Assembly: GCF_000143765.1 (NCBI RefSeq)
Contig: NZ_GL379770.1
Coordinates: 496,001-560,000, forward strand
Direction of reading: 5' to 3'
DNA length: 64,000 nucleotides
Source of the DNA: Sphingobacterium spiritivorum ATCC 33861
Lineage (GTDB): Bacteria; Bacteroidota; Bacteroidia; Sphingobacteriales; Sphingobacteriaceae
Numbering within the stretch: the first letter of the stretch is position 1; the number at the start of each line of letters is the position of its first letter. Shown here in pieces: positions 10,587-18,163 of this stretch. The notes under the pieces were generated by a model. It did no database searches. It worked only from the letters and a program-made list of their open reading frames with translations, and had not been told where the DNA came from. The position numbers were made by a program, and so were the translations under genes.

Positions 10587-11126
10587 ATGAAAACAGGAAT
10601 TTTTAGCGGTTGTATAATATGGATAGCGGCCTTACTTTTGATGGGGTGCAATAGTACAACCAAGACTTCGGATACAAGTATTACCCAGCAGGAAAAGATG
10701 ACGGAAGTGAAACAGAATGTAGTTGGCATAAAAGATGATGCGCTTAATACCGTTTATCAGCAATATCTGCTCGTCAGTGATGCCCTGATAAATTCAGATA
10801 TGGCTGCTGCCAAAGAAGCAGCTATGGCGTTGGAATTGGCTGCTAAAGCCTTGGAAAATAGTGATCAGTTCGTGAAGCTGGCTTCCACTATTACAGCGGT
10901 CTCTGATATCGAAAAGCAAAGAGCAGTCTTTTCAGACCTTAGTAATGAGATGATGAGTAGAATAAAGACTGTGGGACTAAAAGAGGGAGAAGTTTATCTG
11001 GATTATTGTCCTATGGCGCTGGACGATCAGGGAGCAGTATGGCTAAGTAATGAAAAGAGTATACGAAACCCGTACTATGGCGAAAAGATGATGGAGTGTG
11101 GGGAGGTAAAAGAAACACTGAAGTAG
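10587..11126 (+). CDS. DUF3347 lipoprotein of the copper island
   Basis: 179 residues with a lipoprotein signal (IAALLLMGC, Cys21). The body is a helical DUF3347 domain (VYQQYLLVSDALINSD followed by alanine-rich helices). The C-terminal end carries DYCPMA (Y140, C141, M143) and NPYYGEKMMECG (two Met, C171). DUF3347 is commonly found next to or fused to CusB-type adaptors in Bacteroidota; its role is not established. The Cys/Met residues at the end suggest Cu(I) binding. It is the last gene of the metal operon; no terminator hairpin is evident in the 222 bases that follow. Confidence 0.85.
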   Translation: MKTGIFSGCIIWIAALLLMGCNSTTKTSDTSITQQEKMTEVKQNVVGIKDDALNTVYQQYLLVSDALINSDMAAAKEAAMALELAAKALENSDQFVKLASTITAVSDIEKQRAVFSDLSNEMMSRIKTVGLKEGEVYLDYCPMALDDQGAVWLSNEKSIRNPYYGEKMMECGEVKETLK

Positions 11127-11348
11127 AGGACTGTCTTCATAGCGTCTGTGTTTTCTTCTGTTTTCAGAGTCATAAAACAGTATCTACGCTGAGCTGTTCG
11201 GCTATGACATATGGGAAAGTAAATTTTCAATAGCCACGTTATGTAAATATAATATAAGTTTCTTCCTTGTCCGTTTATTGTCCGCCTTAATGGAGTAATA
11301 ATTATTCCTGTTTATAGGATCTTTATTCAAGATCAAAAACTATAAAAA

Positions 11349-12719
11349 ATGGAAAGATTAACACAAACATGGATGAGTCAGCTTGATGATAATAAGCGGC
11401 TGTCAGAAATGACTATACCCGGCACACATGACTCCGGAACTTACACGCTTGGAGACGGCCCTGTAGACAGTGCAGCAAAATGTCAGACACAGAGTATTGC
11501 GGAACAACTTAATAACGGTATCCGGTATCTGGATATAAGATTGGCAAGAGGGACAGAGGATGATGGTGTCCTGTGGTTGTACCATGGAAAGGAACGCGCT
11601 ATTGCTGTGTCACTGAACCTGACCTTTGAACAAGTCATCAATGACTGTCTGCGGTTTTTGGATAAGAATCCTCAGGAAACGATTATTATGTCGGTCAAGA
11701 GAGAATTTGGTAATGATATCCACGATTGGGTAAAGAATACAATAGAAAAACGGAGTGACTGGAAAAAAAGATGGTGGCTGTTTAATGATAAGAACCCATT
11801 GCTGAAAGATGTACGTGGTAAGATTGTATTATTCCGCAGATTCGATGGTGCTGATTTTGGACTGGATACACAGGGAGGCTGGCCTGACGACAGTGAAGGT
11901 CCCTTGAGCCATCATAATATTAATTTTTATATACAGGATGTGTATAACTCATGGTCGGATGATGATGACCGTAAAGACAAGTTTAATGTATATGTTAAAA
12001 ATTGTCTGATCAGAGCTTCAACGGATAGTAAAGAGAAATTTTATATCAATTTTGCAAGTGCCACAGGCTTCCTTGGCGGATTGTTACCGCTTACATCCAA
12101 TCCGCGGGATATGGCAGAAGCAGTACTTCCGCTTTTCTATCAATATCTGTCCGAATCTGCACCTGCACGCTATGGTATTATACCAATGGATTTTCCTGAA
12201 ATCGGTTCCAATCTCACGAAGATGCTCATCAACTGTAATAAAGCCAATGTACATGCACCTGCGATTGGTTCAGTTGTAGAGATATGTACCACATTGGGAC
12301 TTTTACAGGATGGATATGATTTCTGTATGGATGTAAAAGGTGGAGATAGTCAGGATGGTGCTTCAGTTATTGTATATGAAGCCAGACGGTCAAACAATCA
12401 AAAATGGAAGCTGACAGATGCCGGAGATGGATTCTGCTATCTGGAGCCACAGCATACAACAGGTAAAGTGCTGGACGCAGCGTACCGGAGTGGCAGTGAA
12501 ACAAAAGTTGCTATACAAGGTAAAAGTGGCAGTGACAGTCAGAAGTGGAAAATTACGACCACAGGTGATTATCCTGTTCAGTATACGATCTCTCCAAAAA
12601 GTACACAGGGCTCCTGTCTGGATATAAAGGGAGGAATATGTAAAAATGGTTCAGAAATTATTCTATTCCCGAAGCATGGAGGAGACAATCAACTCTGGTA
12701 TATTAATAAGATTGGCTAA
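11349..12719 (+). CDS. PI-PLC-family phosphodiesterase with C-terminal ricin-type lectin domain
   Basis: 456 residues. The N-terminal 300 form a phosphatidylinositol-specific phospholipase C X-domain TIM barrel: IPGTHDSG provides H27 and D28, YLDIRL provides R64 and LYHG provides H79. These match the two catalytic histidines and the arginine of the Bacillus enzyme. From about 317 to the end is a ricin-type beta-trefoil with three Q-x-W repeats (QKWKLT, QKWKIT, QLWYIN). PI-PLC cleaves phosphatidylinositol or GPI-like lipids without calcium. No signal peptide is visible, since residues 1-20 are polar. That is unusual for this activity, so either export uses another route or the substrate is internal. 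Monocistronic. Confidence 0.87.
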   Translation: MERLTQTWMSQLDDNKRLSEMTIPGTHDSGTYTLGDGPVDSAAKCQTQSIAEQLNNGIRYLDIRLARGTEDDGVLWLYHGKERAIAVSLNLTFEQVINDCLRFLDKNPQETIIMSVKREFGNDIHDWVKNTIEKRSDWKKRWWLFNDKNPLLKDVRGKIVLFRRFDGADFGLDTQGGWPDDSEGPLSHHNINFYIQDVYNSWSDDDDRKDKFNVYVKNCLIRASTDSKEKFYINFASATGFLGGLLPLTSNPRDMAEAVLPLFYQYLSESAPARYGIIPMDFPEIGSNLTKMLINCNKANVHAPAIGSVVEICTTLGLLQDGYDFCMDVKGGDSQDGASVIVYEARRSNNQKWKLTDAGDGFCYLEPQHTTGKVLDAAYRSGSETKVAIQGKSGSDSQKWKITTTGDYPVQYTISPKSTQGSCLDIKGGICKNGSEIILFPKHGGDNQLWYINKIG

Positions 12720-12804
12720 TCCGTATTCTCTTTTTGGAATAGCATACAAAGGCTGTAATATGGAAGTAATCTGTTATATTTAGGTTTTAAAAAATCGGAC
12801 ATCC

Positions 12805-13194
12805 ATGTTTACAATAGAACAAATCAGACAGGCACATGCCAAAGTGAAATCCGGAGCAGATTTTCCAGCCTACATGCGCGAAATTAAAGCACTTGGTGTG
12901 TTGGGCTACGATGCTTATGTAGCAGACGGACGTATAGATTATTTTGGTGCGGAAGGATATACTACATCAGCTCCGGCCAGGTATGACAGACTGGAAATTG
13001 CCGGACAAAGTGATATAATGCAGTTTAGGAAAGATCTTAAAGATCATCAGCAAGGTCTTACCGATTATCTTACCTTTTGCCGGGATTGTGCACGATCGGG
13101 AGTGGAAAAATGGATTATTGATATGGATCGGATGACTTGTGCTTATTATGATAAAGTCGGAAATGAACTTCTTATCGAAAATATCCCTCAGTAA
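12805..13194 (+). CDS. DUF1398 family protein
   Basis: 129 residues, no signal sequence. It matches the DUF1398 (YbcV-like) family: an N-terminal helix (TIEQIRQAHAKVKSGADFPAYMREIKALGV), then a YDAYVADGRIDYFG segment and a C-terminal VEKWIIDMDRMTCAYYD strand pair. The family is small, cytosolic and of unknown function. It stands alone and shares a terminator with the convergent acetyltransferase gene. Confidence 0.82.
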   Translation: MFTIEQIRQAHAKVKSGADFPAYMREIKALGVLGYDAYVADGRIDYFGAEGYTTSAPARYDRLEIAGQSDIMQFRKDLKDHQQGLTDYLTFCRDCARSGVEKWIIDMDRMTCAYYDKVGNELLIENIPQ

Positions 13195-13223
13195 TCCGTC
13201 AGCTATTAACAAATAACTTAAGA

Positions 13224-13249
13224 AGCAGCCTTATCGGGCTGCTTTTTTT
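13224..13249. terminator. Shared hairpin terminator between convergent genes
   Basis: AGCAGCC and GGCTGCT form a 7-bp stem around TTATCG, followed on + by seven T. The stop codon of the - strand acetyltransferase gene lies in the loop. Confidence 0.75.
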
Positions 13250-13680
13250 GATTGGAGCTGTAAATGCAATATAGGGTAAGATTTCCCGGAACCGTCTTTA
13301 GCCGACCTTCCGGTCTGTTCAAATCCCATTTTGAAGTAGAATCCTGCAGCCTGTTCATTCTGTTCGTTTACGTCTACATAGCGAACCCCTAACTTCTCAA
13401 CAGCATAGTTCAACAAAATCTTGCCATATCCTTTACCTCGGGAGTCCGCATGTACAAACAACATTTCAAGGTACTGCTCTGCCACTGCTATATAACCCAT
13501 TGCCCGTTCCTGATCATACAGGATATAGGTCGTAAGTTGCGGCAGATAATCTCTGGGAATAGCTTCTTTGAAAAATAAAAAATCTTCTTCCTTTAGAAAA
13601 TCATGTGTAGCCCTTACTGCAGATTCCCATATCTGCATGATTGTCTTATAATCTTCAGGTGTTGCCTGCTGTATATTCAT
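13231..13680 (-). CDS. GNAT family N-acetyltransferase
   Basis: 149 residues with the full GNAT fold: an N-terminal motif (IQQATPEDYKTIMQIWESAV), the acetyl-CoA pyrophosphate loop RGKGYG after the beta-4 strand (EMLFVHADS), and a C-terminal DVNEQNEQAAGFYFKMGFEQTGRS. The HDFL segment near residue 26 and overall layout resemble YjaB-type acetyltransferases; the acceptor is unknown. Cytosolic. Transcribed away from the glycan region. Confidence 0.9.
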   Translation of the reverse strand: MNIQQATPEDYKTIMQIWESAVRATHDFLKEEDFLFFKEAIPRDYLPQLTTYILYDQERAMGYIAVAEQYLEMLFVHADSRGKGYGKILLNYAVEKLGVRYVDVNEQNEQAAGFYFKMGFEQTGRSAKDGSGKSYPILHLQLQSKKAAR

Positions 13681-13814
13681 AGTTTACTATCTTTTCAGAT
13701 TGATGCAGCATTCTTGTCAGCTGCATTCCTCTGTTTATTTTAAAAAGTATAAAGATAAGATATTCCTTTCAGGTGTGGGCTAAATGGATTAAGGTTAGTA
13801 TTTCGCATGGTTAG

Positions 13815-13834
13815 TTATTAATTTTTTTTAATAA
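13815..13834. promoter_or_regulatory. Candidate ROK-repressor operator upstream of the esterase operon
   Basis: A perfect inverted repeat, TTATTAA then six T then TTAATAA, 20 bases in all (about two helical turns). It lies some 28 bases upstream of a consensus -7 element and 57 bases before the esterase start. A near-copy lies in front of the second operon flanking the ROK regulator gene. Operators of ROK repressors (Mlc, NagC) are A/T-rich dyads of this general kind. The assignment is inference. Confidence 0.5.
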
Positions 13835-13861
13835 ATGATTATTATTTATTAAAATTTATTT

Positions 13862-13869
13862 TATATTTG
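13862..13869 (+). promoter_or_regulatory. Bacteroidota-type -7 promoter element of the esterase operon
   Basis: TATATTTG matches the TAnnTTTG consensus of the Bacteroidota primary sigma factor exactly. No good TTG/TTTG is seen at the usual -33 distance. Predicted transcription start is near 13876, giving a leader of about 15 bases before the GTG start. Confidence 0.5.
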
Positions 13870-13890
13870 AGTTCTTAAAATGATAAACCT

Positions 13891-14691
13891 GTGAAAATTT
13901 ACTTCTTTCTTCTTTTGTTTTTACTATCCGGACTATGTTTCGCACAGGAGACTGTATTGATTAGTTCTCAAAGTCTGCAGACTACAGATTCCGTTTATGT
14001 ATATAAGCCTAAAGGATACTCGAAGAAGAAACAATATCCTGTTGTTTATCTGCTGCATAGTCATGGAGCTAACTATCGTACATTTTCCAGGATATTGGAT
14101 CTGCAACGGCTGTCGGACACCTACAGATTCCTGATTGTATGTCCGGATGGACTGAAAAGCAGTTGGTTTATGAATTCACCGTTGAAGTCCGGTATTCAAT
14201 ACGAAGATTTCTTTATCCGGGAACTTATGCCGTATATCAATAAACATTTCGGGGGACGTGCAGATGCTTCTTTTGTCACCGGAGCCAGTATGGGTGGTCA
14301 CGGCGCATTGTGGCTGTTTGTAAACTATCCGGCTTCCTTTTTAAGTGCCGGAAGCAGCTCCGGGGTCGTTAATCTGCGGCACTCCGGGTTTAAAAAAACA
14401 ACGATAGCAGAACATCTGGGTGAATACAGCGATACAAATGAAAACTTTGACCGTTATTCTGTGGTCACGAACATAAAACGATTAAAGGGACTTTCCAAAA
14501 CCTTCATTTTTGATTGTGGTACTGAAGATTACCTGTACAAAGCAAACAAAAGTTTGAGGGATAGCTGTGATCAATGGAAGATCAAGGCTACCTATATCGC
14601 ACGACCCGGGGCACATACCGGGACCTATTGGTCTGAGAGCCTGCCGGTACACTTTGAATATTTCAACACCTTACTAAAAACCAAATTATAA
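13891..14691 (+). CDS. Exported alpha/beta-hydrolase esterase (esterase D/feruloyl esterase-like)
   Basis: 266 residues starting with GTG, which gives an ideal signal peptide (IYFFLLLFLLSGLCFA, cleavage near residue 19). Alpha/beta-hydrolase of the esterase-D family: strand PVVYLLH, nucleophile elbow GASMGG with Ser133, an acid in FDCGTED (D213 or D208) and the histidine in PGAHTGTYW (H242). The enzyme probably removes acyl groups or aryl esters from glycans in the periplasm. It heads an operon with two unknown exported proteins, one base apart from the next. A four-codon ATG mini-ORF at 13880 ends on the GTG start codon, which may couple or dampen initiation. Confidence 0.88.
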   Translation: MKIYFFLLLFLLSGLCFAQETVLISSQSLQTTDSVYVYKPKGYSKKKQYPVVYLLHSHGANYRTFSRILDLQRLSDTYRFLIVCPDGLKSSWFMNSPLKSGIQYEDFFIRELMPYINKHFGGRADASFVTGASMGGHGALWLFVNYPASFLSAGSSSGVVNLRHSGFKKTTIAEHLGEYSDTNENFDRYSVVTNIKRLKGLSKTFIFDCGTEDYLYKANKSLRDSCDQWKIKATYIARPGAHTGTYWSESLPVHFEYFNTLLKTKL

Positions 14692-14692
14692 C

Positions 14693-15874
14693 ATGAATAC
14701 TACACTGAAGAAAAAGGGATTGTCCGTAACATTGGGACTGCTTTTTGTATCTGCTTTGTATGCGCAGCAGGTTCCGCAGCATATTACAGCGCAATTAAAA
14801 AATACAAAGCAGGGAGAGATTGTCCGTCTGGATAACTTTCTGACGGAGAGCTTTACCAAAATAAATTACGATAAAGTGATCTGGCCGGGACCGCAATATA
14901 TGATTTCGGACGATCCTGAATATATCCGTATTCCGGAAGGGATCGCGCTGAAGGAAAAAGTAGAACCAGGCACAGTCCGCTTGTATGTGTATAATGTGAA
15001 CGGTGTCAAGGAACCAAAAACAGACAGAAAGATCACCGCTGTAATCAAGAATACCGGTAAAGGTAATATGCGTCTGAAAATGCTTAAGTATTCTTCACAA
15101 AAACCGAGTACAAACTATTTTAAAGTTGGTAAGGAAGGATTATACGACTACTTCAATTCGCAGGGACTGGCCAAGGAACGTGTTATAAAATCCGGTCAGA
15201 CAGTTGCGATCGATGAGGTGCTGGAGCGCAATGTGGTCAGGTATGATGAACTGGTACACGGTATATATGAATTTCTGATCGATGAACCGGGAGAAGTAGC
15301 TGTATTACAGACTGCTCCGGGTACAAGTGGTCCAAAGGCTTATGAAACAATAGGTTCTGTAATCCCGACCAATAAGAAAAATGCAGGGAGAGGAATGTTT
15401 GGCGTGAGCAATTATAAAGTATTTAATGAAGCAGTGCTGGAGACAGATAAAGGTGTCACACAGCTCGTGGTGGCAGATGGTAAAGATGATGCCTGGGTAA
15501 AAGGTATAGAAGGGGAAAGTAATACTGTATCCACATTAGCGGGCAATTACGGTGTGATGTATAATATTGAGCTGAAATGGAAAAGTAATGATGGTAAAGG
15601 ACTGGCTCTGCTGACCTGGAACTCCAGATCGGACAATCAATGGTGCAGCGCTATGGCTGCCAGTGTAGTCGTGAGTGATGGTGTATATAAAGGAGGTGTA
15701 GTACAGTTACCTGCTGAGCGTCTCAATACGAAAGGAAATCCCGAAGCTGTGCTGATTCAGATCTTTAAACCGGAGCAGATCGGTAAGGAGCAGATTCTCA
15801 AGTTGACATATTCGCCTCCCGGAGCGTCTTGTTTGCCTACACCACTGATCTTAGTACCCATAGATCTTAATTAA
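14693..15874 (+). CDS. Exported protein of unknown function
   Basis: 393 residues with a signal peptide (LSVTLGLLFVSALYAQ). No family was recognised. The rest is predicted mostly beta: many short alternating hydrophobic/polar strands, Gly and Asn turns, and no long helices. The C-terminal third contains NYGVMYNIELKW, ALLTWNSRSDNQWCSAMAASVVVSDG and YSPPGASCLPTPLILVP, with two cysteines that could form a disulfide. It looks like two or three beta-sandwich domains of a surface or periplasmic protein, perhaps a binding module. It is translated directly after the esterase (one base between stop and start) and 17 bases before the next gene. Confidence 0.7.
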   Translation: MNTTLKKKGLSVTLGLLFVSALYAQQVPQHITAQLKNTKQGEIVRLDNFLTESFTKINYDKVIWPGPQYMISDDPEYIRIPEGIALKEKVEPGTVRLYVYNVNGVKEPKTDRKITAVIKNTGKGNMRLKMLKYSSQKPSTNYFKVGKEGLYDYFNSQGLAKERVIKSGQTVAIDEVLERNVVRYDELVHGIYEFLIDEPGEVAVLQTAPGTSGPKAYETIGSVIPTNKKNAGRGMFGVSNYKVFNEAVLETDKGVTQLVVADGKDDAWVKGIEGESNTVSTLAGNYGVMYNIELKWKSNDGKGLALLTWNSRSDNQWCSAMAASVVVSDGVYKGGVVQLPAERLNTKGNPEAVLIQIFKPEQIGKEQILKLTYSPPGASCLPTPLILVPIDLN

Positions 15875-15891
15875 CGATTGGGAGGATAGCT

Positions 15892-16773
15892 ATGTATAAA
15901 TATATTATAACCGGAATCGGAATTTTGTTAGCAGGCTGTGGATCAATCAAAAAAAATACTATGCCTTTAGATAATGCAGGTATTACTTCTTCTGACGTAC
16001 GGTTTTTTAAAGGTGAGATCAGGCCGGAACAGGCAAAAGCATGTTTTGAAGGTGCTTATTACAGAAAATTAGTCTCCAGTGAAGATAATTGGGTAGGTAT
16101 AGAAGGAAAGGTACTCTTACCTCAGCTAGAATTTGATAAAACCCGTATCAATCCTAAAAAATCAAAACAATATCTGGATAATCCATCTGTCTATCTTGGG
16201 GGCTGTATGGATGGTCAGGAGACGGATATAGGCCTGAGCTGGGAGGTGATCAAAGATGAACGGGGAGTGGTCAGCGAAGAGCGTAAAGCCTTCCGTCCTT
16301 TTATGCGTCGTACCGGTCATGGTACGGAGCAGGCCGCTGTATTCGTCAATGCTCCTGCTATCAAAGATTACTACTGGTATCCCGGTGAAGAAGTGCATAT
16401 GTCCGTTGTATTGATACGGGACGGATTGCTTCGTTTTGTAGTAGAAGGAGCCGGCAAAAAGTTTGAATATGACTTTGAATGTGCTGGATATACCTTTGGC
16501 CGCAAAGGCGAATTTAAGCGGGTGAATGCAATTGATCAGATGTCTAATGAGGGAAAACCTGCACAGGCTACAACGACAAAAGTAAAAGGCTCCAGATGGT
16601 TTTATACCAATCTGATCCGTCATGAAATGGGAGCATTAGTAGCGGTTCCTTTTCATGAAGAACGTTATACTGAAATGGCTTGTCCCAAAGCAGAATACTT
16701 TGATATTGTATCTGCTAAAGAATGGACTGCAAAGGGTGGAGAAGAGATTTCTATAAGTGGTGCGGCTTATTGA
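15892..16773 (+). CDS. Lipoprotein of unknown function
   Basis: 293 residues with a lipoprotein signal (ITGIGILLAGC, Cys16). No family was recognised. The sequence shows a YLGGCMDGQETDIGLSWEV strand pair and a lone FECAGYTF segment, and looks like a beta-sandwich. Start ATG follows AGGAGG-like GGGAGGATAG, a strong Shine-Dalgarno for this organism. It is the third gene of the esterase operon and ends inside the 3' end of the convergent ROK gene (7-base overlap). Co-transcription with a secreted esterase suggests a surface-exposed glycan-binding or processing partner; this is inference. Confidence 0.7.
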   Translation: MYKYIITGIGILLAGCGSIKKNTMPLDNAGITSSDVRFFKGEIRPEQAKACFEGAYYRKLVSSEDNWVGIEGKVLLPQLEFDKTRINPKKSKQYLDNPSVYLGGCMDGQETDIGLSWEVIKDERGVVSEERKAFRPFMRRTGHGTEQAAVFVNAPAIKDYYWYPGEEVHMSVVLIRDGLLRFVVEGAGKKFEYDFECAGYTFGRKGEFKRVNAIDQMSNEGKPAQATTTKVKGSRWFYTNLIRHEMGALVAVPFHEERYTEMACPKAEYFDIVSAKEWTAKGGEEISISGAAY

Positions 16774-18008
16774 TAATCCTTGTTCAGGAGTCTGTTTCTC
16801 ACCAGAAAACAGGCTCCTAATACTCCGGCTTTCTCACCCAGTACAGCCGAAATAATCTTTGTGTCGTTATTGACCAGGCTCAGTGAAAATTTGTTGATCG
16901 CACTCTTAATCGGGAGTGTGATATATTCCCCTGTCTCCGATAGTATTCCGCCCAGGATGACCAGTTCGGGATTAAAGACATTGATCAGCAATGCAATTGC
17001 CCTTCCTATTTTTTCACCGACTTCAGCGATCAGTTCTATGGCAAGTACATCATCCGCTTTTGCAGCAGCAATAATATCTTTTAGTTTGATATCTGCTATT
17101 GTTTTGGGCGAAGTTTTGACAGGATGGGAGAGGATAATGGATGAAGAACCTTCCTGTAGTTTTTCCTGAAATAAGCGTGTCAGTGCCCATCCCGAAGCTT
17201 CCGTTTCCAGACACCCTTTTTTACCACAGTTACATATGATCTCATTATTAAAAATAGGAATGTGACCAAATTCTCCGGCAAATCCGGATTTACCATAGTA
17301 TAATGAACTGTTGATCATGACGCCCATCCCGAGACCATAGTCCAGATTAAGAAAAATCACATTTTTCTCCGTTTTGATCGCCTCAGAGTTGAACTCTCCA
17401 TAGGCCATAGCCCGGGAGTCATTCTCCAGAAATGTCTTTATTCCCAGCTCATTCTCCAGAATTTTAGCTAACGGCTCTTCATGAAAATGGAAAAAACTAT
17501 AGCTGTAACCTGTAGCGTAGTTGATCCGGCCGGAAAGGTTAATACCCATACCCAGAATTTTTTCCTTGGGAATATTGAATGTTTTTAGCGAACTATGGAT
17601 CAGTTGTATTAATTCTTCCAGAGAGGCTGTGCTGTTGCTCAGCGTAAACGGCAGATGCTCTTTTATATAGACCAGTTCATTTTGAAGGTTAGTAATTCCG
17701 ATATTAATATGGTTCTGTTTGACGTCTACACCCAAAAAGAATACAGAATCAGCGATAAGTCCGTATAAGTTAGGCCTTCTTCCACCGTTGGTATTGATTT
17801 TCCCCAGATCCTGTACCAGTTCCTCCTGAATAAGTTCGTTAATCAGGTTGGTCACTTTGGGAACGCTGAGGTTTAATTCCTTGCATAGATCAGCAATAGT
17901 AGCGCTGCTGTGCGTACAAAAGAAAGAGATGATGTTTTTCTTTAACTGTATGTTCTTGTAGGCAACACCCGAAAAATTATCGCCATTAAGCTCTTCAAGG
18001 AATGTCAT
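16767..18008 (-). CDS. ROK-family transcriptional regulator
   Basis: 413 residues. The first 75 form a winged helix-turn-helix (ATIADLCKELNLSVPKVTNLINELIQEELV). The rest is a ROK sugar-binding/kinase-like fold with FFLGVDVKQ, the LNLDYGLGMGVMIN and GKSGFAGEFGHIP segments and the zinc motif C-x-C-x4-C (CNCGKKGCLE). ROK repressors such as NagC and Mlc sense sugars or sugar phosphates and release A/T-rich operators. The gene lies between two + operons concerned with glycan use, each preceded by a similar A/T dyad, so it most likely represses both. The effector could be an amino sugar or its phosphate, given the N-acylglucosamine 2-epimerase downstream. Confidence 0.92.
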   Translation of the reverse strand: MTFLEELNGDNFSGVAYKNIQLKKNIISFFCTHSSATIADLCKELNLSVPKVTNLINELIQEELVQDLGKINTNGGRRPNLYGLIADSVFFLGVDVKQNHINIGITNLQNELVYIKEHLPFTLSNSTASLEELIQLIHSSLKTFNIPKEKILGMGINLSGRINYATGYSYSFFHFHEEPLAKILENELGIKTFLENDSRAMAYGEFNSEAIKTEKNVIFLNLDYGLGMGVMINSSLYYGKSGFAGEFGHIPIFNNEIICNCGKKGCLETEASGWALTRLFQEKLQEGSSSIILSHPVKTSPKTIADIKLKDIIAAAKADDVLAIELIAEVGEKIGRAIALLINVFNPELVILGGILSETGEYITLPIKSAINKFSLSLVNNDTKIISAVLGEKAGVLGACFLVRNRLLNKDYQ

Positions 18009-18031
18009 TGTTATATGATTTTTTTTAAAAT

Positions 18032-18039
18032 CAAATGTA
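18032..18039 (-). promoter_or_regulatory. -7 promoter element of the ROK gene
   Basis: On the - strand TACATTTG matches TAnnTTTG exactly. Predicted transcription start is near 18026, about 18 bases before the ROK start codon. The -33 position has only TTT. Confidence 0.45.
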
Positions 18040-18080
18040 TGAAATATATTGATAAATACTAAATGCTTTTAAATGGTAGT

Positions 18081-18106
18081 CAATTAATAAAAAAAATTAA
18101 TAATTG
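18081..18106. promoter_or_regulatory. Candidate ROK operator in front of the long glycan operon
   Basis: CAATTA at 18081-18086 and TAATTG at 18101-18106 form a perfect outer inverted repeat. Inside are two TTAATAA heptamers spaced by six A, nearly the reverse complement of the 13815 site (one half-site differs at one base). It abuts the -33 element of the + promoter, where a bound repressor would block polymerase. Confidence 0.5.
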
Positions 18107-18137
18107 TTGTGTTTATTTTAAATATATTATATATTAG
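18107..18137 (+). promoter_or_regulatory. Promoter of the long glycan operon
   Basis: TTG at 18107-18109, 20 bases of spacer, then TATATTAG at 18130-18137 (five of six consensus positions of TAnnTTTG). Spacing is that expected for the Bacteroidota -33/-7 promoter. Predicted start near 18144, 20 bases before the ATG at 18164. Confidence 0.5.
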
Positions 18138-18163
18138 TGGTCTGTAAACCATATTATGATAAA

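Noticed and set aside
18137..18163. GTG at 18137 as start of the FAD oxidoreductase
   Set aside because: It overlaps the predicted -7 element and would put nine polar residues before a signal peptide that starts cleanly at ATG 18164.
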